Source: an uncultured Bacilli bacterium
Lineage (GTDB): Bacteria > Bacillota_I > Bacilli_A > RFN20 > CAG-826
Reading direction: 5' to 3'
Length of the DNA: 64,000 nt
NCBI GenBank assembly: GCA_944363525.1
Contig: CALVUF010000001.1
Span: 321,980-385,979, forward strand
The notes under the pieces: model-generated
The model's database searches: none
What the model saw: the letters and a program-made list of their open reading frames with translations, nothing else
What the model was told of the DNA's origin: nothing
Made by a program: the position numbers and the translations under genes
In this document: piece by piece, positions 17,109-26,260 of the stretch
Position numbering within the stretch: the stretch's first letter is position 1
Layout: each line of letters opens with the position of its first letter

Positions 17109-18034
17109 TCGACCGGCAAGCCCGAAATATCGTAATCGGTCCCTGCTAACGATTTCAGCATTCGATAAAGTTGCCCGGCTCTGACTTCGCCAATCTTTTG
17201 TGCATACATCGCTTTGATATCCCTCAAAGAAAAATCGGATGCAAAATATGTAAGGAGTTTGTTTTTGGCCCTACTTTGCAAGATTGGGAACAGGACAGTT
17301 GAATACGCGTATTCGCTCTTGAACTCATTTCCGAAGTCATCGAAGACTACCAAAGGGCAGGACGATAATCTATTGAGCATCTTCTCGAATTCCTTCTTAT
17401 TGTTGATGGACATTTCTTTGAGCTCTTCGACAATATCTGAGGTTGATACGAAGGCACATCCAGGGTGTTTTTTTGCATATCGACCGGCCGAGGAAGCTAA
17501 AACGTATGACTTGCCCGATCCTGAAGATCCGTAAGCATATACCCAGCAGTCTGTGGTTCCTTCTTCAACTTTAGAAAGTCTATCATATAACTTGCGACGA
17601 ACTTCATGGCCCGCCTCATCAAATGTTACGCGTTTTGAAAGCCATTCTAATGGGCAAGAAGCAATAAAGAAACGCGATGACATTTCAATATCCTTCAGTT
17701 CTTTGCGGCATGGCCCGTTAGTTCTAACCACCCTGCCATTTTCAACTGTAAGGGATATCTCGTTCCGTTTATTGTCCTTCGGGCATTTATCTTTCCCGGG
17801 GCAGTTATCGCAGATCTGCTGATCGGCTTGGTATTCGAGCAAAGCGGGAAGCGAATCGGCGACCTGCTTCGGGGACAAGCCGAGCGAACGGATGTATTTG
17901 ACGAGCCTTTCGTCTTTGGCGATCGCCTCCATCGGCGAGTTATCCCCAAGCGAAAGCTCCTTGCCCGTTTCCCGGGCGACCTTTTGGGCAGTTTTCATAT
18001 TGATAGTTTGCTTAATCATCATCGTCGTCCCCAT
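17105..18034 (-). CDS. dnaI: primosomal helicase loader DnaI
   Basis: Helicase loader of the Bacillus-type primosome, which places the replicative helicase on DNA with DnaB and DnaD. Up to 309 aa. An N-terminal helical region is followed by a cysteine cluster (CDNCPGKDKC) matching the zinc-binding N-domain of DnaI. The AAA+ domain has Walker A GSSGSGKSY, Walker B PLVVFDDFG and sensor-region FASDFS. The start is uncertain: the frame opens at 18034, but in-frame ATGs at 18019 and 17998 are possible; all but the last overlap the end of dnaB, so translation is coupled. Base composition is patchy, with GC-rich 5' and AT-richer 3' parts. The gene's end overlaps mutM-coaE tail to tail. Confidence 0.9.
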   Translation of the reverse strand: MGTTMMIKQTINMKTAQKVARETGKELSLGDNSPMEAIAKDERLVKYIRSLGLSPKQVADSLPALLEYQADQQICDNCPGKDKCPKDNKRNEISLTVENGRVVRTNGPCRKELKDIEMSSRFFIASCPLEWLSKRVTFDEAGHEVRRKLYDRLSKVEEGTTDCWVYAYGSSGSGKSYVLASSAGRYAKKHPGCAFVSTSDIVEELKEMSINNKKEFEKMLNRLSSCPLVVFDDFGNEFKSEYAYSTVLFPILQSRAKNKLLTYFASDFSLRDIKAMYAQKIGEVRAGQLYRMLKSLAGTDYDISGLPVD

Positions 18035-19295
18035 AAATCTTTTTCAAAGCAGCTCGCAGTTCTTCGTCGCTTATTTTTTTGTCTACAGTATCCACATCGT
18101 CATGGTCTTTTTCAGTTCCGCCAGACTCGGTTTCGTGAAACTCTGGTACATGCTTATTCAACCTACTATCACTTCCGTGATAATTTGCCCATTCAGCCTT
18201 TTGAGATTGCTTATTTTTCTTGTTCTGATTAAGCAGAAATTCCATTGTATCTCGGCTGGTTTTCAGGCCGTTCCTTGCTACAACGCCAGCAAGTTTAGTC
18301 GAATAGTTGAAAGGCAGCGAATTATCATTTTTGTCAAGGACAAACGCCAATAAAGCGTTACAAACAGGATTCGACAATCCCATTTCCTGTGTCAAAGTCT
18401 TTATAAGCTTCATGTCAGAAGGTCCTACGCGGCCTGTGCCTTGCCGGTATGACAAGAATTGTTGTGGAGTCATGTTGTCAAACTGTCTTATTGCTTCAGC
18501 TTTTTTACTATTGTTTCCAACCGGAGATTTTATTGCCTCACCAGTCGGTTTGCGAAGGTAATTCAGTCGAGAAAGATCCGATATTTTCTCCTCAAATAGT
18601 TTCCGGTCAAGCTTTTGACCAAACGGATTGGAAAATTTAAGGCTTTCAGCGGCAGTCTGGCCAGCAACTGCGCTGTCAATCGAATATAATTCAGACATCG
18701 AAGCGCAAAAGCGAACTTCGTCATCCGAAAGCATACGAAGTTGAAAACCACTTTCTAGAAAACCGTCAGCGAATTTGCTTTTATCAAACGAATAAGTTAT
18801 TCCCCTGTTCTCGTCTTTATCATAGAAAGCTTCGGCAAAACTAGAGCTGACTTCCTTGTAACCGGAAGCGTCAATTGCCTCGACTAACAATTTAGATTTA
18901 AGCAAATTATAATTGGTGAAGCCCAAAGTTTCCTTCAACTTGCGGCTCAAAACGTCATTTTCAAAAAAACCTTTATACGAAAGTGACGGATATATGATTA
19001 GCAAATAAGCTTGATCACTAGATTTATCCACAAACGTTCGCACCAAGCCTACCCCCTCAAGCAAACCCAAGCCGGCGGAGAACTGATCGGGGTTGAGGCT
19101 GGTTTCGTTGAAGGCCGAATCGAAGAAACGATTGCCATTATACAGCTGAACCTGGGAATGGAGATAAGCGTAAACCCCCATCCCGTTGGCCCCGATAAGC
19201 GGGAGGTAGCAATTCGCCGCCCGGGAAAGGTCGGCGTCGGACAAACTCCGGCCGCAGGATAATCGGTATAGGTCTTTTCCGCCAAGCAATCTCAT
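18012..19295 (-). CDS. dnaB: replication initiation / membrane attachment protein DnaB (Bacillus type)
   Basis: 427-aa protein of the DnaB_2/DnaD superfamily, not the helicase. The N-terminal winged-helix part (LSDADLSRAANCYLPLIG, then the segment SLNPDQFSAGLGLLEGVGL) and the C-terminal YxxxIxxWxxxG-like region (MTPQQFLSYRQGTG, then LINKLTQEMGL-like helices) fit. It helps DnaI load helicase at the origin. It lies directly upstream of dnaI in the conserved Bacilli order. The C-terminal tail is acidic (YGDDDDD). There is no ribosome site before the ATG at 19295. An extended -10 (TGG-TAGAAT on the minus strand) lies 9 nt upstream, so the transcript would have almost no leader. About 19030-19295 is GC-rich and the rest clearly AT-richer, like a recombinant gene. 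Confidence 0.85.
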   Translation of the reverse strand: MRLLGGKDLYRLSCGRSLSDADLSRAANCYLPLIGANGMGVYAYLHSQVQLYNGNRFFDSAFNETSLNPDQFSAGLGLLEGVGLVRTFVDKSSDQAYLLIIYPSLSYKGFFENDVLSRKLKETLGFTNYNLLKSKLLVEAIDASGYKEVSSSFAEAFYDKDENRGITYSFDKSKFADGFLESGFQLRMLSDDEVRFCASMSELYSIDSAVAGQTAAESLKFSNPFGQKLDRKLFEEKISDLSRLNYLRKPTGEAIKSPVGNNSKKAEAIRQFDNMTPQQFLSYRQGTGRVGPSDMKLIKTLTQEMGLSNPVCNALLAFVLDKNDNSLPFNYSTKLAGVVARNGLKTSRDTMEFLLNQNKKNKQSQKAEWANYHGSDSRLNKHVPEFHETESGGTEKDHDDVDTVDKKISDEELRAALKKIYGDDDDD

Positions 19296-19304
19296 AACTT
19301 GGCT

Positions 19305-19313
19305 ATTCTACCA
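19305..19313 (-). promoter_or_regulatory. extended -10 promoter of dnaB-dnaI
   Basis: Minus-strand TGGTAGAAT, an extended -10, ends 9 nt before the dnaB ATG. The predicted transcription start lies only 2-3 nt before the start codon. Confidence 0.45.
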
Positions 19314-19485
19314 CAACTGGGCTTCCGGTGGCTAAGAAGCTGCGGCTCACCCTCGATGCTCCCATGGCCTTAAACCCCAGAAGCCCAGGCCGCTTGGCAA
19401 TCGGTAAATTGATAATTGACGCCTAGTTGGCTTTGCCTCGAGCAGGAGTTTGCGCTTCCCCTACACGCGCGAATAGGGAATGCGC

Positions 19486-19491
19486 TATAAT
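19486..19491 (+). promoter_or_regulatory. -10 box upstream of pfkA
   Basis: Perfect TATAAT 34 nt before the pfkA start, which has its own AGGAG. No good -35 at 16-18 nt. The rest of the 230-bp dnaB-pfkA divergent gap shows nothing else I can name. Confidence 0.5.
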
Positions 19492-19525
19492 CAATTCGAT
19501 TTTAAGCAAGAGGAGCTTAATACAT

Positions 19526-20488
19526 ATGATCCACAAAATCGGTGTACTCACTTCCGGCGGCGATGCCCCGGGCATGAACTGCGCCATCCGCGCCGTCGTC
19601 CGCGCGGGTTTGGCTTATGGGCTGGAGGTCTATGGCGTCAATGACGGCTACCGCGGCTTAGTCGATGACGATATCTTTCAGATGGACCGGTCTTCGGTCT
19701 CCGATATCGTCAATCGCGGCGGCACGATCCTCCAGACCGCCCGTTTACGGGAATTCAAAGAGGAATCGGTCCGGCAGATCGCGGTCGATAACCTCCGTCG
19801 GCGCGGCATCGAGGCCCTCGTCGTCATCGGCGGCGACGGTTCTTACATGGGCGCGAAGAAATTGACCGAGATGGGCATCAACTGCGTCGGCCTCCCCGGC
19901 ACCATCGACAACGACATCGCCTCGACCGACTACACCATCGGCTTCGATACCTGCCTTAATACCATCGTCGAATGCGTCGATAAGATCCGCGACACCACCG
20001 AATCCCATCAACGGTGCGCCGTCATCGAGGTCATGGGCAACCATTGCGGCGACCTCGCCCTCTATTCGGGCATCGCCGAAGGGGCGGAGATGATCATCAC
20101 CCCTGACCACCCGATCCCGGAGGAAGAGATCTTCGCTTCGTTAAAGAAACTCCACGACTCGAAGAAGAAACGGGCCATCGTCATCGTCTCCGAGAAGATC
20201 TACCCCGATATCCATGCCTTCGCCGACAAGATCGGCAAAGCCACCGGGTTCGAATGCAAAGCCGAGGTCCTCGGCCGGGTCCAACGGGGTGGCTCCCCCT
20301 CGGCCTTCGACCGGGTCTTAGCCGCCAGGATGGGCGCCTATGCCGTCGATTGCCTGCTCTCGGGCAAAGGCGGGATCTGCATCGGCATGGTCAACAACAA
20401 AATCGTCGACTACGACATCTACGAAGCCCTCTCGCTCCCGCGCGACAAGCACATTTCCATGCTCCGCCTCATCGATATCCTGAAATAA
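19526..20488 (+). CDS. pfkA: ATP-dependent 6-phosphofructokinase
   Basis: 320-aa phosphofructokinase, the committed step of glycolysis (fructose-6-phosphate to fructose-1,6-bisphosphate). The start at 19526 has AGGAGC nine nt upstream and gives the expected N-terminus MIHKIGVLTSGGDAPGMN (ATP site). GGDGSYMGA, the catalytic GTIDNDIA with DYTIGFDT, VIEVMGNHCGDLA and the C-terminal LGRVQRGGSPSAFD (allosteric/active site) are intact. The Gly in GGDGS of the ATP site favours ATP over PPi. pyk follows after 21 nt and glk overlaps pyk, so three glycolytic kinases share one operon. Confidence 0.97.
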   Translation: MIHKIGVLTSGGDAPGMNCAIRAVVRAGLAYGLEVYGVNDGYRGLVDDDIFQMDRSSVSDIVNRGGTILQTARLREFKEESVRQIAVDNLRRRGIEALVVIGGDGSYMGAKKLTEMGINCVGLPGTIDNDIASTDYTIGFDTCLNTIVECVDKIRDTTESHQRCAVIEVMGNHCGDLALYSGIAEGAEMIITPDHPIPEEEIFASLKKLHDSKKKRAIVIVSEKIYPDIHAFADKIGKATGFECKAEVLGRVQRGGSPSAFDRVLAARMGAYAVDCLLSGKGGICIGMVNNKIVDYDIYEALSLPRDKHISMLRLIDILK

Positions 20489-20509
20489 GCAAAAAAGAGG
20501 ATAAAGGTT

Positions 20510-21964
20510 ATGCATCTCAATATCAGCAAGAAAACAAAGATCGTCTGCACCATCGGCCCGGCCACCCAGACCGCCCCGATGATCAAGAAACTCTATGACG
20601 CCGGGATGACCGTCATGCGGATCAATTTCTCCCACGGCACCCACGAGGAGCAGCTCGGCAAGATCAAGATCGCCCGCGAATTCGAAAAGCAAGGGATCTA
20701 TATCCCCGTCGCCCTCGACACCAAGGGCCCGGAGATAAGGACCGGCTATATGGAAGGGGGCAAAATCCCTGTCAAGACCGGCCAAGTCATACGGATCTCG
20801 ATGGAGGATTGCCTAGGCAATGCCGAGCGCTTCTCCGTCTCCCACGCCGGGCTTTACGATGACGTCGCCATCGGGAACCACATCCTCATCGACGACGGCA
20901 ACCTCGATTTCAAGGTCATCGGCAAAGACGAGGCCAAGCGCGAATTGATCGTCGAGGCCCAGAATAACCATGTCTTAAAAGACCAGAAAGGGGTCAACGC
21001 CCCATTCTCCCGCCTCTCGATGCCCTTCATCTCGCCTAAAGACGAGCAGGATCTGGCTTTCGGCTGCGAGCAGCATGTCGACGCCATCTTCGCCTCCTTC
21101 GTCCGCCGGCCGGAAGACATCCAGGACATCCGGGCCTGCTTAGCCAAATACGGCGACCCAACCATCCCCATCTTCGCGAAAATCGAGAACCCGGAAGGGG
21201 TTGAGAAATTCGAGGCTATCATCGACGCCTGCGACGGCGCGATGGTCGCCCGGGGCGACTTAGGGGTCGAGGTCCCGCCCGAACAGGTCCCGGTCATCCA
21301 GAAACGGATGATCGATATTTGCCGGCGGAAAGGGAAACCGGTCATCACCGCCACCCAGATGCTCGACTCGATGGTCACCCATCCCCGGCCGACTAGAGCC
21401 GAAGTGAGCGACGTCGCCACCGCCATCGCCGAGAGTAGCGACTGCGTCATGCTTTCGGCCGAATCGGCTTCCGGCGATTATCCGGTCGAGGCGGTGGAGA
21501 TGCAAGCCAAGATCGCCTCCACCATGGAGCAATATCTCGATTACGAGAAGTTAGCCCGCGAATCCTACGAGACCAGCGAGCATTCCAATAACGACGCCAT
21601 CTCTAACGCCGTCGCCAATACCGCCCTCCTGATCGGGGCGAAGCTCATCATCAACTTCACCGAAACCGGGAAGTCGACCATTCGGATCTCCAAAGCCCGT
21701 CCCTGCTGCCCCATCATCTCCATCACCAACCGGCGGAAGACCGCGATGGCCGGAGCCTTCATGTGGGGCGTCTATTCGGTCTTATTGAAGACCTCGATGC
21801 CGGACTTCATCGAGGAGATGGAAGTCTTAGCCTTAAAGGTCGCCCGCGACTTAGGGTTCAAAGAAGGGGAGCCAATCATTCTCGTCGGCGGCACCCCGAC
21901 TGGGGCCGGCAAGACCAACTTCATGCGGATTCTCAACGTCAACGCCATCCAGGAGCTCGATTAA
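20510..21964 (+). CDS. pyk: pyruvate kinase
   Basis: 484-aa pyruvate kinase (phosphoenolpyruvate + ADP to pyruvate + ATP). Motifs seen: KIVCTIGPAT, MRINFSHGTHEE, DTKGPEIRTG, the active-site FAKIENPEGV, MVARGDLGVEVP, and PVITATQMLDSM with the helix that binds potassium and phosphoenolpyruvate. The C-terminal allosteric domain (ANTALLIGAKLIINFTETGKS) is present. The extra PEP-utiliser-like domain found in some Bacillus enzymes is absent, so the length is the short form. The stop codon shares one base with the glk start (TAATG). Confidence 0.97.
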   Translation: MHLNISKKTKIVCTIGPATQTAPMIKKLYDAGMTVMRINFSHGTHEEQLGKIKIAREFEKQGIYIPVALDTKGPEIRTGYMEGGKIPVKTGQVIRISMEDCLGNAERFSVSHAGLYDDVAIGNHILIDDGNLDFKVIGKDEAKRELIVEAQNNHVLKDQKGVNAPFSRLSMPFISPKDEQDLAFGCEQHVDAIFASFVRRPEDIQDIRACLAKYGDPTIPIFAKIENPEGVEKFEAIIDACDGAMVARGDLGVEVPPEQVPVIQKRMIDICRRKGKPVITATQMLDSMVTHPRPTRAEVSDVATAIAESSDCVMLSAESASGDYPVEAVEMQAKIASTMEQYLDYEKLARESYETSEHSNNDAISNAVANTALLIGAKLIINFTETGKSTIRISKARPCCPIISITNRRKTAMAGAFMWGVYSVLLKTSMPDFIEEMEVLALKVARDLGFKEGEPIILVGGTPTGAGKTNFMRILNVNAIQELD

Positions 21965-22812
21965 TGAAAAAAGTCATCGCTTTAGACATCGGGGGGACCA
22001 ATACCCGGGTCGCCCTCATCAACGAGAAATACGAAACCGAGAAGATCCTCATCAAGCCGACTGAGGTCGGAAACCTCGACATCTTCCTTGAATCGATCGT
22101 CAAGATCATCAAGGAGGCCATCCCCGACTACAAGGACCAAGCTTGCTGCATCGCCGCCGGGGTCCCGGGGCGGGTTCGCCACGACGGCTACATCTACGCC
22201 CTACCCAACGTACACGTCGAGCATATCCCCTTAGCCGCCTACCTTAACGAGAAGCTCGGCCTCCCCTGCTACGTCCGTAACGATGCCGAGGTGGCGGCCT
22301 TATCGGAAGCCAACCTCGGGGCCTATAAAGCCGCCAAATCGCTTTACTTCGTCACCGTCTCCACCGGGGTCGGGGGCGCCCTCACCATCAACAGAAAACT
22401 GGTTAACTCCTCCTACGAGGTCGGCCATACGATGTTCGAATACAAAGGCGAAATCCACGAGTTCGAGCATATGGCCTCCGGGACTGGCATCTGCCGGCTT
22501 TGCGACAAAAACGGCCTCTCGGTCAGCTCGGCCAAGGATTTCTTCGCTCTGGTCGAGAACAAGCACCCCGAGGCTCTAAGGGTCTACCACGATTGGATCA
22601 ACTTGATGGCGTCCTTCATCAAGATGGTCTATGACGCCTTTACCCCCGAGGTGTTCACCTTCACCGGCGGGGTCTTCAAATCCGATAAGGTGTTCTGGAA
22701 GGATTTGGAAGCCGCCTGCCCGGGCATCAACCTCAAAAAATGCTCCTTTTCCCAAGAGGCGGGATTAGTCGGCGCGGCCGTCTATGGCTTCCAGATGATG
22801 GAAGGGAAGTAA
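21964..22812 (+). CDS. ROK-family glucokinase/sugar kinase lacking the zinc motif
   Basis: 282-aa ROK protein. The ATP-binding ALDIGGTNTRVAL opens the protein, GVPGRV and VRNDAEVAALSEA (catalytic Asp) follow, then TVSTGVGG (phosphate binding). Given its place after pfkA and pyk, glucokinase is the simplest role: glucose to glucose-6-phosphate. The usual ROK zinc cluster CxCGxxGCxE is not present; the corresponding region reads EVGHTMFEYKG ... GICRLCDKNG. The His of the GH motif is kept. That could mean an altered metal site or a different sugar substrate. It starts on the pyk stop (TAATG), so translation is coupled. Confidence 0.85.
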   Translation: MKKVIALDIGGTNTRVALINEKYETEKILIKPTEVGNLDIFLESIVKIIKEAIPDYKDQACCIAAGVPGRVRHDGYIYALPNVHVEHIPLAAYLNEKLGLPCYVRNDAEVAALSEANLGAYKAAKSLYFVTVSTGVGGALTINRKLVNSSYEVGHTMFEYKGEIHEFEHMASGTGICRLCDKNGLSVSSAKDFFALVENKHPEALRVYHDWINLMASFIKMVYDAFTPEVFTFTGGVFKSDKVFWKDLEAACPGINLKKCSFSQEAGLVGAAVYGFQMMEGK

Positions 22813-22845
22813 TGCCTTTTCTTAAATAAGGAACAATAAGCAGTC

Positions 22846-24198
22846 ATGTTGGTTATCGATAAAGACATCTTCTTTGACGGGCCGACTGGCTGCTTTTCCA
22901 ATAGTTCTGAAGGCCTTTGTTGCGCCGTCTCTCGATCCATCGATTTCGACCGGATTCCTTTGGGGATGAAAGTCGATGACGCCAAAAGCTCATCGGCGTC
23001 ATTTTGCTTATCGATTTTCGACGCCTGCAACCTTGGCTGCGCTTATTGTTTCAATAAAGATAAAAAGGGCAAGTCAATCGACCTCAAGCTGGCCATTGCC
23101 TTTCTTGAAGAATGCTTCCGTCTCTTTCCCAATAAGGATAAATACCACGTAGACCTCTCTGGCAAAGGAGAACCATTGCTCTATTTGAGGCCAATCCTTG
23201 CCATTAAAGAATATTGCCTTAGGAAGCAGGACGAACTTCGAAAAGAGGTTCTAGTTCAATTTGTATGCAATGGCACATTGCTAACCCCTCAAGTAGCCCA
23301 AGTATTACAGAGCAAAGGCGTATTATTCGGAGTGTCCATCGATGGGAATCGGGCTATTCATGACGCAAATCGCCTGACGAAAAACGGGGAGTCGACCTAC
23401 GACCTTATTTTAAGAAACGTCAACGCAATCCAAAATCACCAATACGTCGGGGCAGCAGCCACCTTGACGAAAAAGGTTTTCCCATTGATCGATTCGCTAA
23501 AAGAATTGGGAAAGACTTTCAATACCGTCGGTTATAAACCTGCTCGCGATTGTGCCGAAGCGTTTGACTTAAAGGCGTCCGAAGCTTGGGCGAAGGAATA
23601 TGAAAAGCTGACAATTTTCTTAATTCAGGAAGCCAAACGTGGCGACCTTAAATACCTGCGGATCCTGCTCAATGGCGACGACTATTTTGGCAAGTTCATC
23701 AAGCGGTTACTTCTAAATCAGCGAGTCGTCTGCCGTTGCGATGGTGGGATTAGCCGATTGTCACTTGATTCCTCCGGCCACATCTATCCTTGCCCCGCCG
23801 CCTTCCCCTTTGATGATTTGACGTTGGGAGATGCCGATAATATTAATAAAGCAAAACGAGAATCGTTGTTCCAAGAGCAAATAAGAGATGAGGATTGCCA
23901 TAGCTGCGAAGTTCGCCACGTTTGCGGAGGCGAATGCTTAATCGAGAAGCGGCTGTCAGGCGGAAACAACCAAGCGATGTGCCTTTGGAAGAAGCGCCTA
24001 ATATATTTGGCCGGCTACTTAGCAATATCCTTGGCCAATGATTGCCCTGCCGTTTTCAAAGAAATCAAATCATTTGCCAAAGAAGTTTCGATGCGCAACA
24101 AGTCTGATCCGGAGCTCGTCGTTTTCCTGAATTCCCATCCCGAATTGTCCTTCACAGAAGGCAAACGAATATTCGACAGACAAACGAAACGTTATTAA
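22846..24198 (+). CDS. radical SAM / SPASM-domain protein
   Basis: 450-aa radical SAM enzyme. The [4Fe-4S]-SAM cluster motif is CNLGCAYCF (CxxxCxxC) near residue 61, followed by GKGEPLL (the GGE-like motif) and GVSIDGN. The C-terminal SPASM region has many cysteines: VCRCDGG, IYPCPAA, DCHSCEVRHVCGGEC and MCLWKK, expected to hold auxiliary clusters. Such proteins mature peptides (RiPPs) or sulfatases (anSME); the sequence alone does not tell which. No sulfatase or obvious Cys-rich precursor is adjacent. It stands 33 bp after glk and 116 bp before a secreted cysteine protease. The start at 22846 is weakly supported (AAGGAA 14 nt upstream). A 60-residue extension precedes the radical SAM motif. 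Confidence 0.85.
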   Translation: MLVIDKDIFFDGPTGCFSNSSEGLCCAVSRSIDFDRIPLGMKVDDAKSSSASFCLSIFDACNLGCAYCFNKDKKGKSIDLKLAIAFLEECFRLFPNKDKYHVDLSGKGEPLLYLRPILAIKEYCLRKQDELRKEVLVQFVCNGTLLTPQVAQVLQSKGVLFGVSIDGNRAIHDANRLTKNGESTYDLILRNVNAIQNHQYVGAAATLTKKVFPLIDSLKELGKTFNTVGYKPARDCAEAFDLKASEAWAKEYEKLTIFLIQEAKRGDLKYLRILLNGDDYFGKFIKRLLLNQRVVCRCDGGISRLSLDSSGHIYPCPAAFPFDDLTLGDADNINKAKRESLFQEQIRDEDCHSCEVRHVCGGECLIEKRLSGGNNQAMCLWKKRLIYLAGYLAISLANDCPAVFKEIKSFAKEVSMRNKSDPELVVFLNSHPELSFTEGKRIFDRQTKRY

Positions 24199-24314
24199 GA
24201 ACTTACCTGATTATCGAATGAATTTATCATATATATCAACCGAACTTCAATGCAAAAACTTGCAAAATAGCTAAGCAAAGGGTAGGCTTTACTCGACGTA
24301 GAGGAGGTCTCTCG

Positions 24315-25712
24315 ATGAAACGGCAATTTCTATTTGGCTTATCTGTGACGTTTTTGTGCGCTTTATTAGCCGGCCAAACTTTAAGAGCGAGTTTGAACGG
24401 CTCCCAACCATCCGATCTTTCCTCGACCAACCTGACTTACGATTCCAAGTTGGGTTTCGATCTCGAATCCGCGAAATCGACGCTTGAAGGTTTGATCGGC
24501 GCCCGGCCGGACGCCGACGGTGGCCGAATGATGAGGGTCATCGCCGACGTCGACGACGAGTACTGCTATTTTCTCGATTTCCCCGGCGATGGCGGCTTCG
24601 CCGTATTTGACGACAATACAATCTACGCCGAGGCGGCCGAAGGCGATTTTCCCATTCTTTACGACGAAGGCATTGTCCTGGGCACTTCTAGCGGTTTCTT
24701 AATGGAAACCGAAAATGGGAGCGGGTTATATCACAAGGTCGATATCGGGAGCGGCACCATGATCGGTGAAAACTACTATAAGATAGATCCGTTCAATTCT
24801 GGGGCCGGCTGGTCGGGCGTTGACGGCGAACTTACAGCCAGTGACATCCAAGGTTATTTGACCTCCGAACACCCGGATTGGACATTTGGATGGGAAAGTC
24901 TGTTAACAAATTTCACCTATTTCAAACAATACGATACCTCTTACTACATTGTAGAATATCACACGGAAAACTACACATATTCCGAAGGTTGGTTTAGTGA
25001 AGGCAACTGCGCCCCCAACGCCATATTTACATATCTATACAACCTGCCTACGACAAAAGGTCAAACCGGAACCGCGCCAGAAGGCCTCGGTTCCTTGCTC
25101 AACGGAAGGCAGTTGAAAAACGTATTTAATATTTTTTACAGCGGCCAAGACGTCCTCTACGACGACTTCGCCAACAACACTTACAAGCAACCATGGTACA
25201 GCAATGAAACAATATATTTTAATCCTCCCGGTCAAAAATTGAGATATTACGATCAAACTTGGAAGCTTGATAGCTTTAACAAAGACATATTCGCCAACAC
25301 CCCTCACCTTTATTGGCAAGTAAGAGATTACGCGATCGATCACGGATACACTCCTAAAGACGGATATCAGACTACGAAGTACGGTGAGGACACGATTGAA
25401 TACGTTTCAGGTCTATACGACGTAACACTTGACATTCAAACGACCAAAAACATCGAATCCGCCGTTTCCAACATCATGAACGGAATCCCAGTCGTCATGT
25501 CAGTCGCCGAATCCAAAACGTATGGGAACCACGCGATGGTTATCACCGGGTATCGGAGATACTTTAAAAACGACGACCGGAGCAAATCCTATTATCTATT
25601 CCGAGTCGCCGACAATTGGGCCACAACGCCGCGATGGTTCGATCCGACCAAAGCCGATTCTGTCACCTATTACGTAACCAATCAAAATAGTTTGGAGTGG
25701 CCCGAATGCTAA
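24315..25712 (+). CDS. secreted papain-fold cysteine protease, C10 (streptopain)-like, with propeptide
   Basis: 465-aa pre-pro-protease. The signal peptide is residues 1-~26. The propeptide (about 45-200) contains YFLDFPGDGGFAVFDD and GDFPILYDEG, which resemble the Spi-type propeptide of C10 peptidases. The catalytic domain has Cys232 in EGNCAPN, His406 in GNHAMVITGY and Asp433-Asn434 in VADNW, a papain-like triad order. A strong AGGAGG precedes ATG 24315. The stop overlaps the start of the next gene by 7 nt, and the conserved C-terminus NSLEWPEC encodes that gene's ribosome site. Likely exported and auto-activated. It is a paralogue of 26434-27561. The AT content is higher than in the flanking glycolytic genes, hinting at acquisition. 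The substrate is unknown. Confidence 0.75.
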   Translation: MKRQFLFGLSVTFLCALLAGQTLRASLNGSQPSDLSSTNLTYDSKLGFDLESAKSTLEGLIGARPDADGGRMMRVIADVDDEYCYFLDFPGDGGFAVFDDNTIYAEAAEGDFPILYDEGIVLGTSSGFLMETENGSGLYHKVDIGSGTMIGENYYKIDPFNSGAGWSGVDGELTASDIQGYLTSEHPDWTFGWESLLTNFTYFKQYDTSYYIVEYHTENYTYSEGWFSEGNCAPNAIFTYLYNLPTTKGQTGTAPEGLGSLLNGRQLKNVFNIFYSGQDVLYDDFANNTYKQPWYSNETIYFNPPGQKLRYYDQTWKLDSFNKDIFANTPHLYWQVRDYAIDHGYTPKDGYQTTKYGEDTIEYVSGLYDVTLDIQTTKNIESAVSNIMNGIPVVMSVAESKTYGNHAMVITGYRRYFKNDDRSKSYYLFRVADNWATTPRWFDPTKADSVTYYVTNQNSLEWPEC

Positions 25713-26260
25713 TGAAAAAAAGAATAATGACCTTGGCCGGCGTGGCCCTTCTTTCGCTTCTTGGATGCGATGACGGCCGTTGCTGCAACGTACTCCAACC
25801 AGTGGATATGCCAAGCAAAATCACTTGGGACGGTACAGTATACGGACAGAAACAGTTGAATTTCGAAATTTTCTCGGAATTTTTTTCCGAAACGACGATT
25901 CCCGAAACGGCGGATTACTACCTAATATGCGGGGACGACTTTATCGACTCTTCGAACCAGTCACTTCCCGAAGGACATTATTTAGTGTGGAAGTTCCTTG
26001 ACCAAGAGGATCAAGCAAAATGGCCTCCGCGTTGTAACGTCGACCCAAACAAGCTGTTCCACGTTTACGTAAATGACAGCCTTCCTTGGTTTATTGTTTC
26101 GCCATACCAATTAGAAACCTCGATCGAAAAGTATGAATCGTATTCCTGGCTGCAATACGATTCGATGTCCGCTTTCTTTCCAAACGCAAACGTATCCGAA
26201 AACGATACTCCGATCGAAATTACGATGGAAATGGAACTCCTTAACGTTTATTCAGAGTGA
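25706..26260 (+). CDS. lipoprotein coupled to cysteine protease 1
   Basis: 184-aa predicted lipoprotein. MKKRIMTLAGVALLSLLGC gives a signal with a lipobox (LLGC, Cys21), followed by more cysteines (DDGRCCN). I do not recognise the family; the body looks beta-rich and acidic. Start ATG 25706 has GGAG eight nt upstream, inside the protease codons for LEWP, and overlaps the protease stop by 7 nt; a second ATG at 25712 is possible. The tight coupling echoes staphopain-staphostatin and C10-Spi arrangements, in which the small second gene inhibits the protease. An inhibitory or anchoring role is inference from position only. Confidence 0.7.
   Translation: MLMKKRIMTLAGVALLSLLGCDDGRCCNVLQPVDMPSKITWDGTVYGQKQLNFEIFSEFFSETTIPETADYYLICGDDFIDSSNQSLPEGHYLVWKFLDQEDQAKWPPRCNVDPNKLFHVYVNDSLPWFIVSPYQLETSIEKYESYSWLQYDSMSAFFPNANVSENDTPIEITMEMELLNVYSE

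Noticed and set aside
24219..24275. 18-codon peptide frame between the radical SAM gene and protease 1, considered as a RiPP precursor
   Set aside because: No ribosome site, only one cysteine, no leader-core look.
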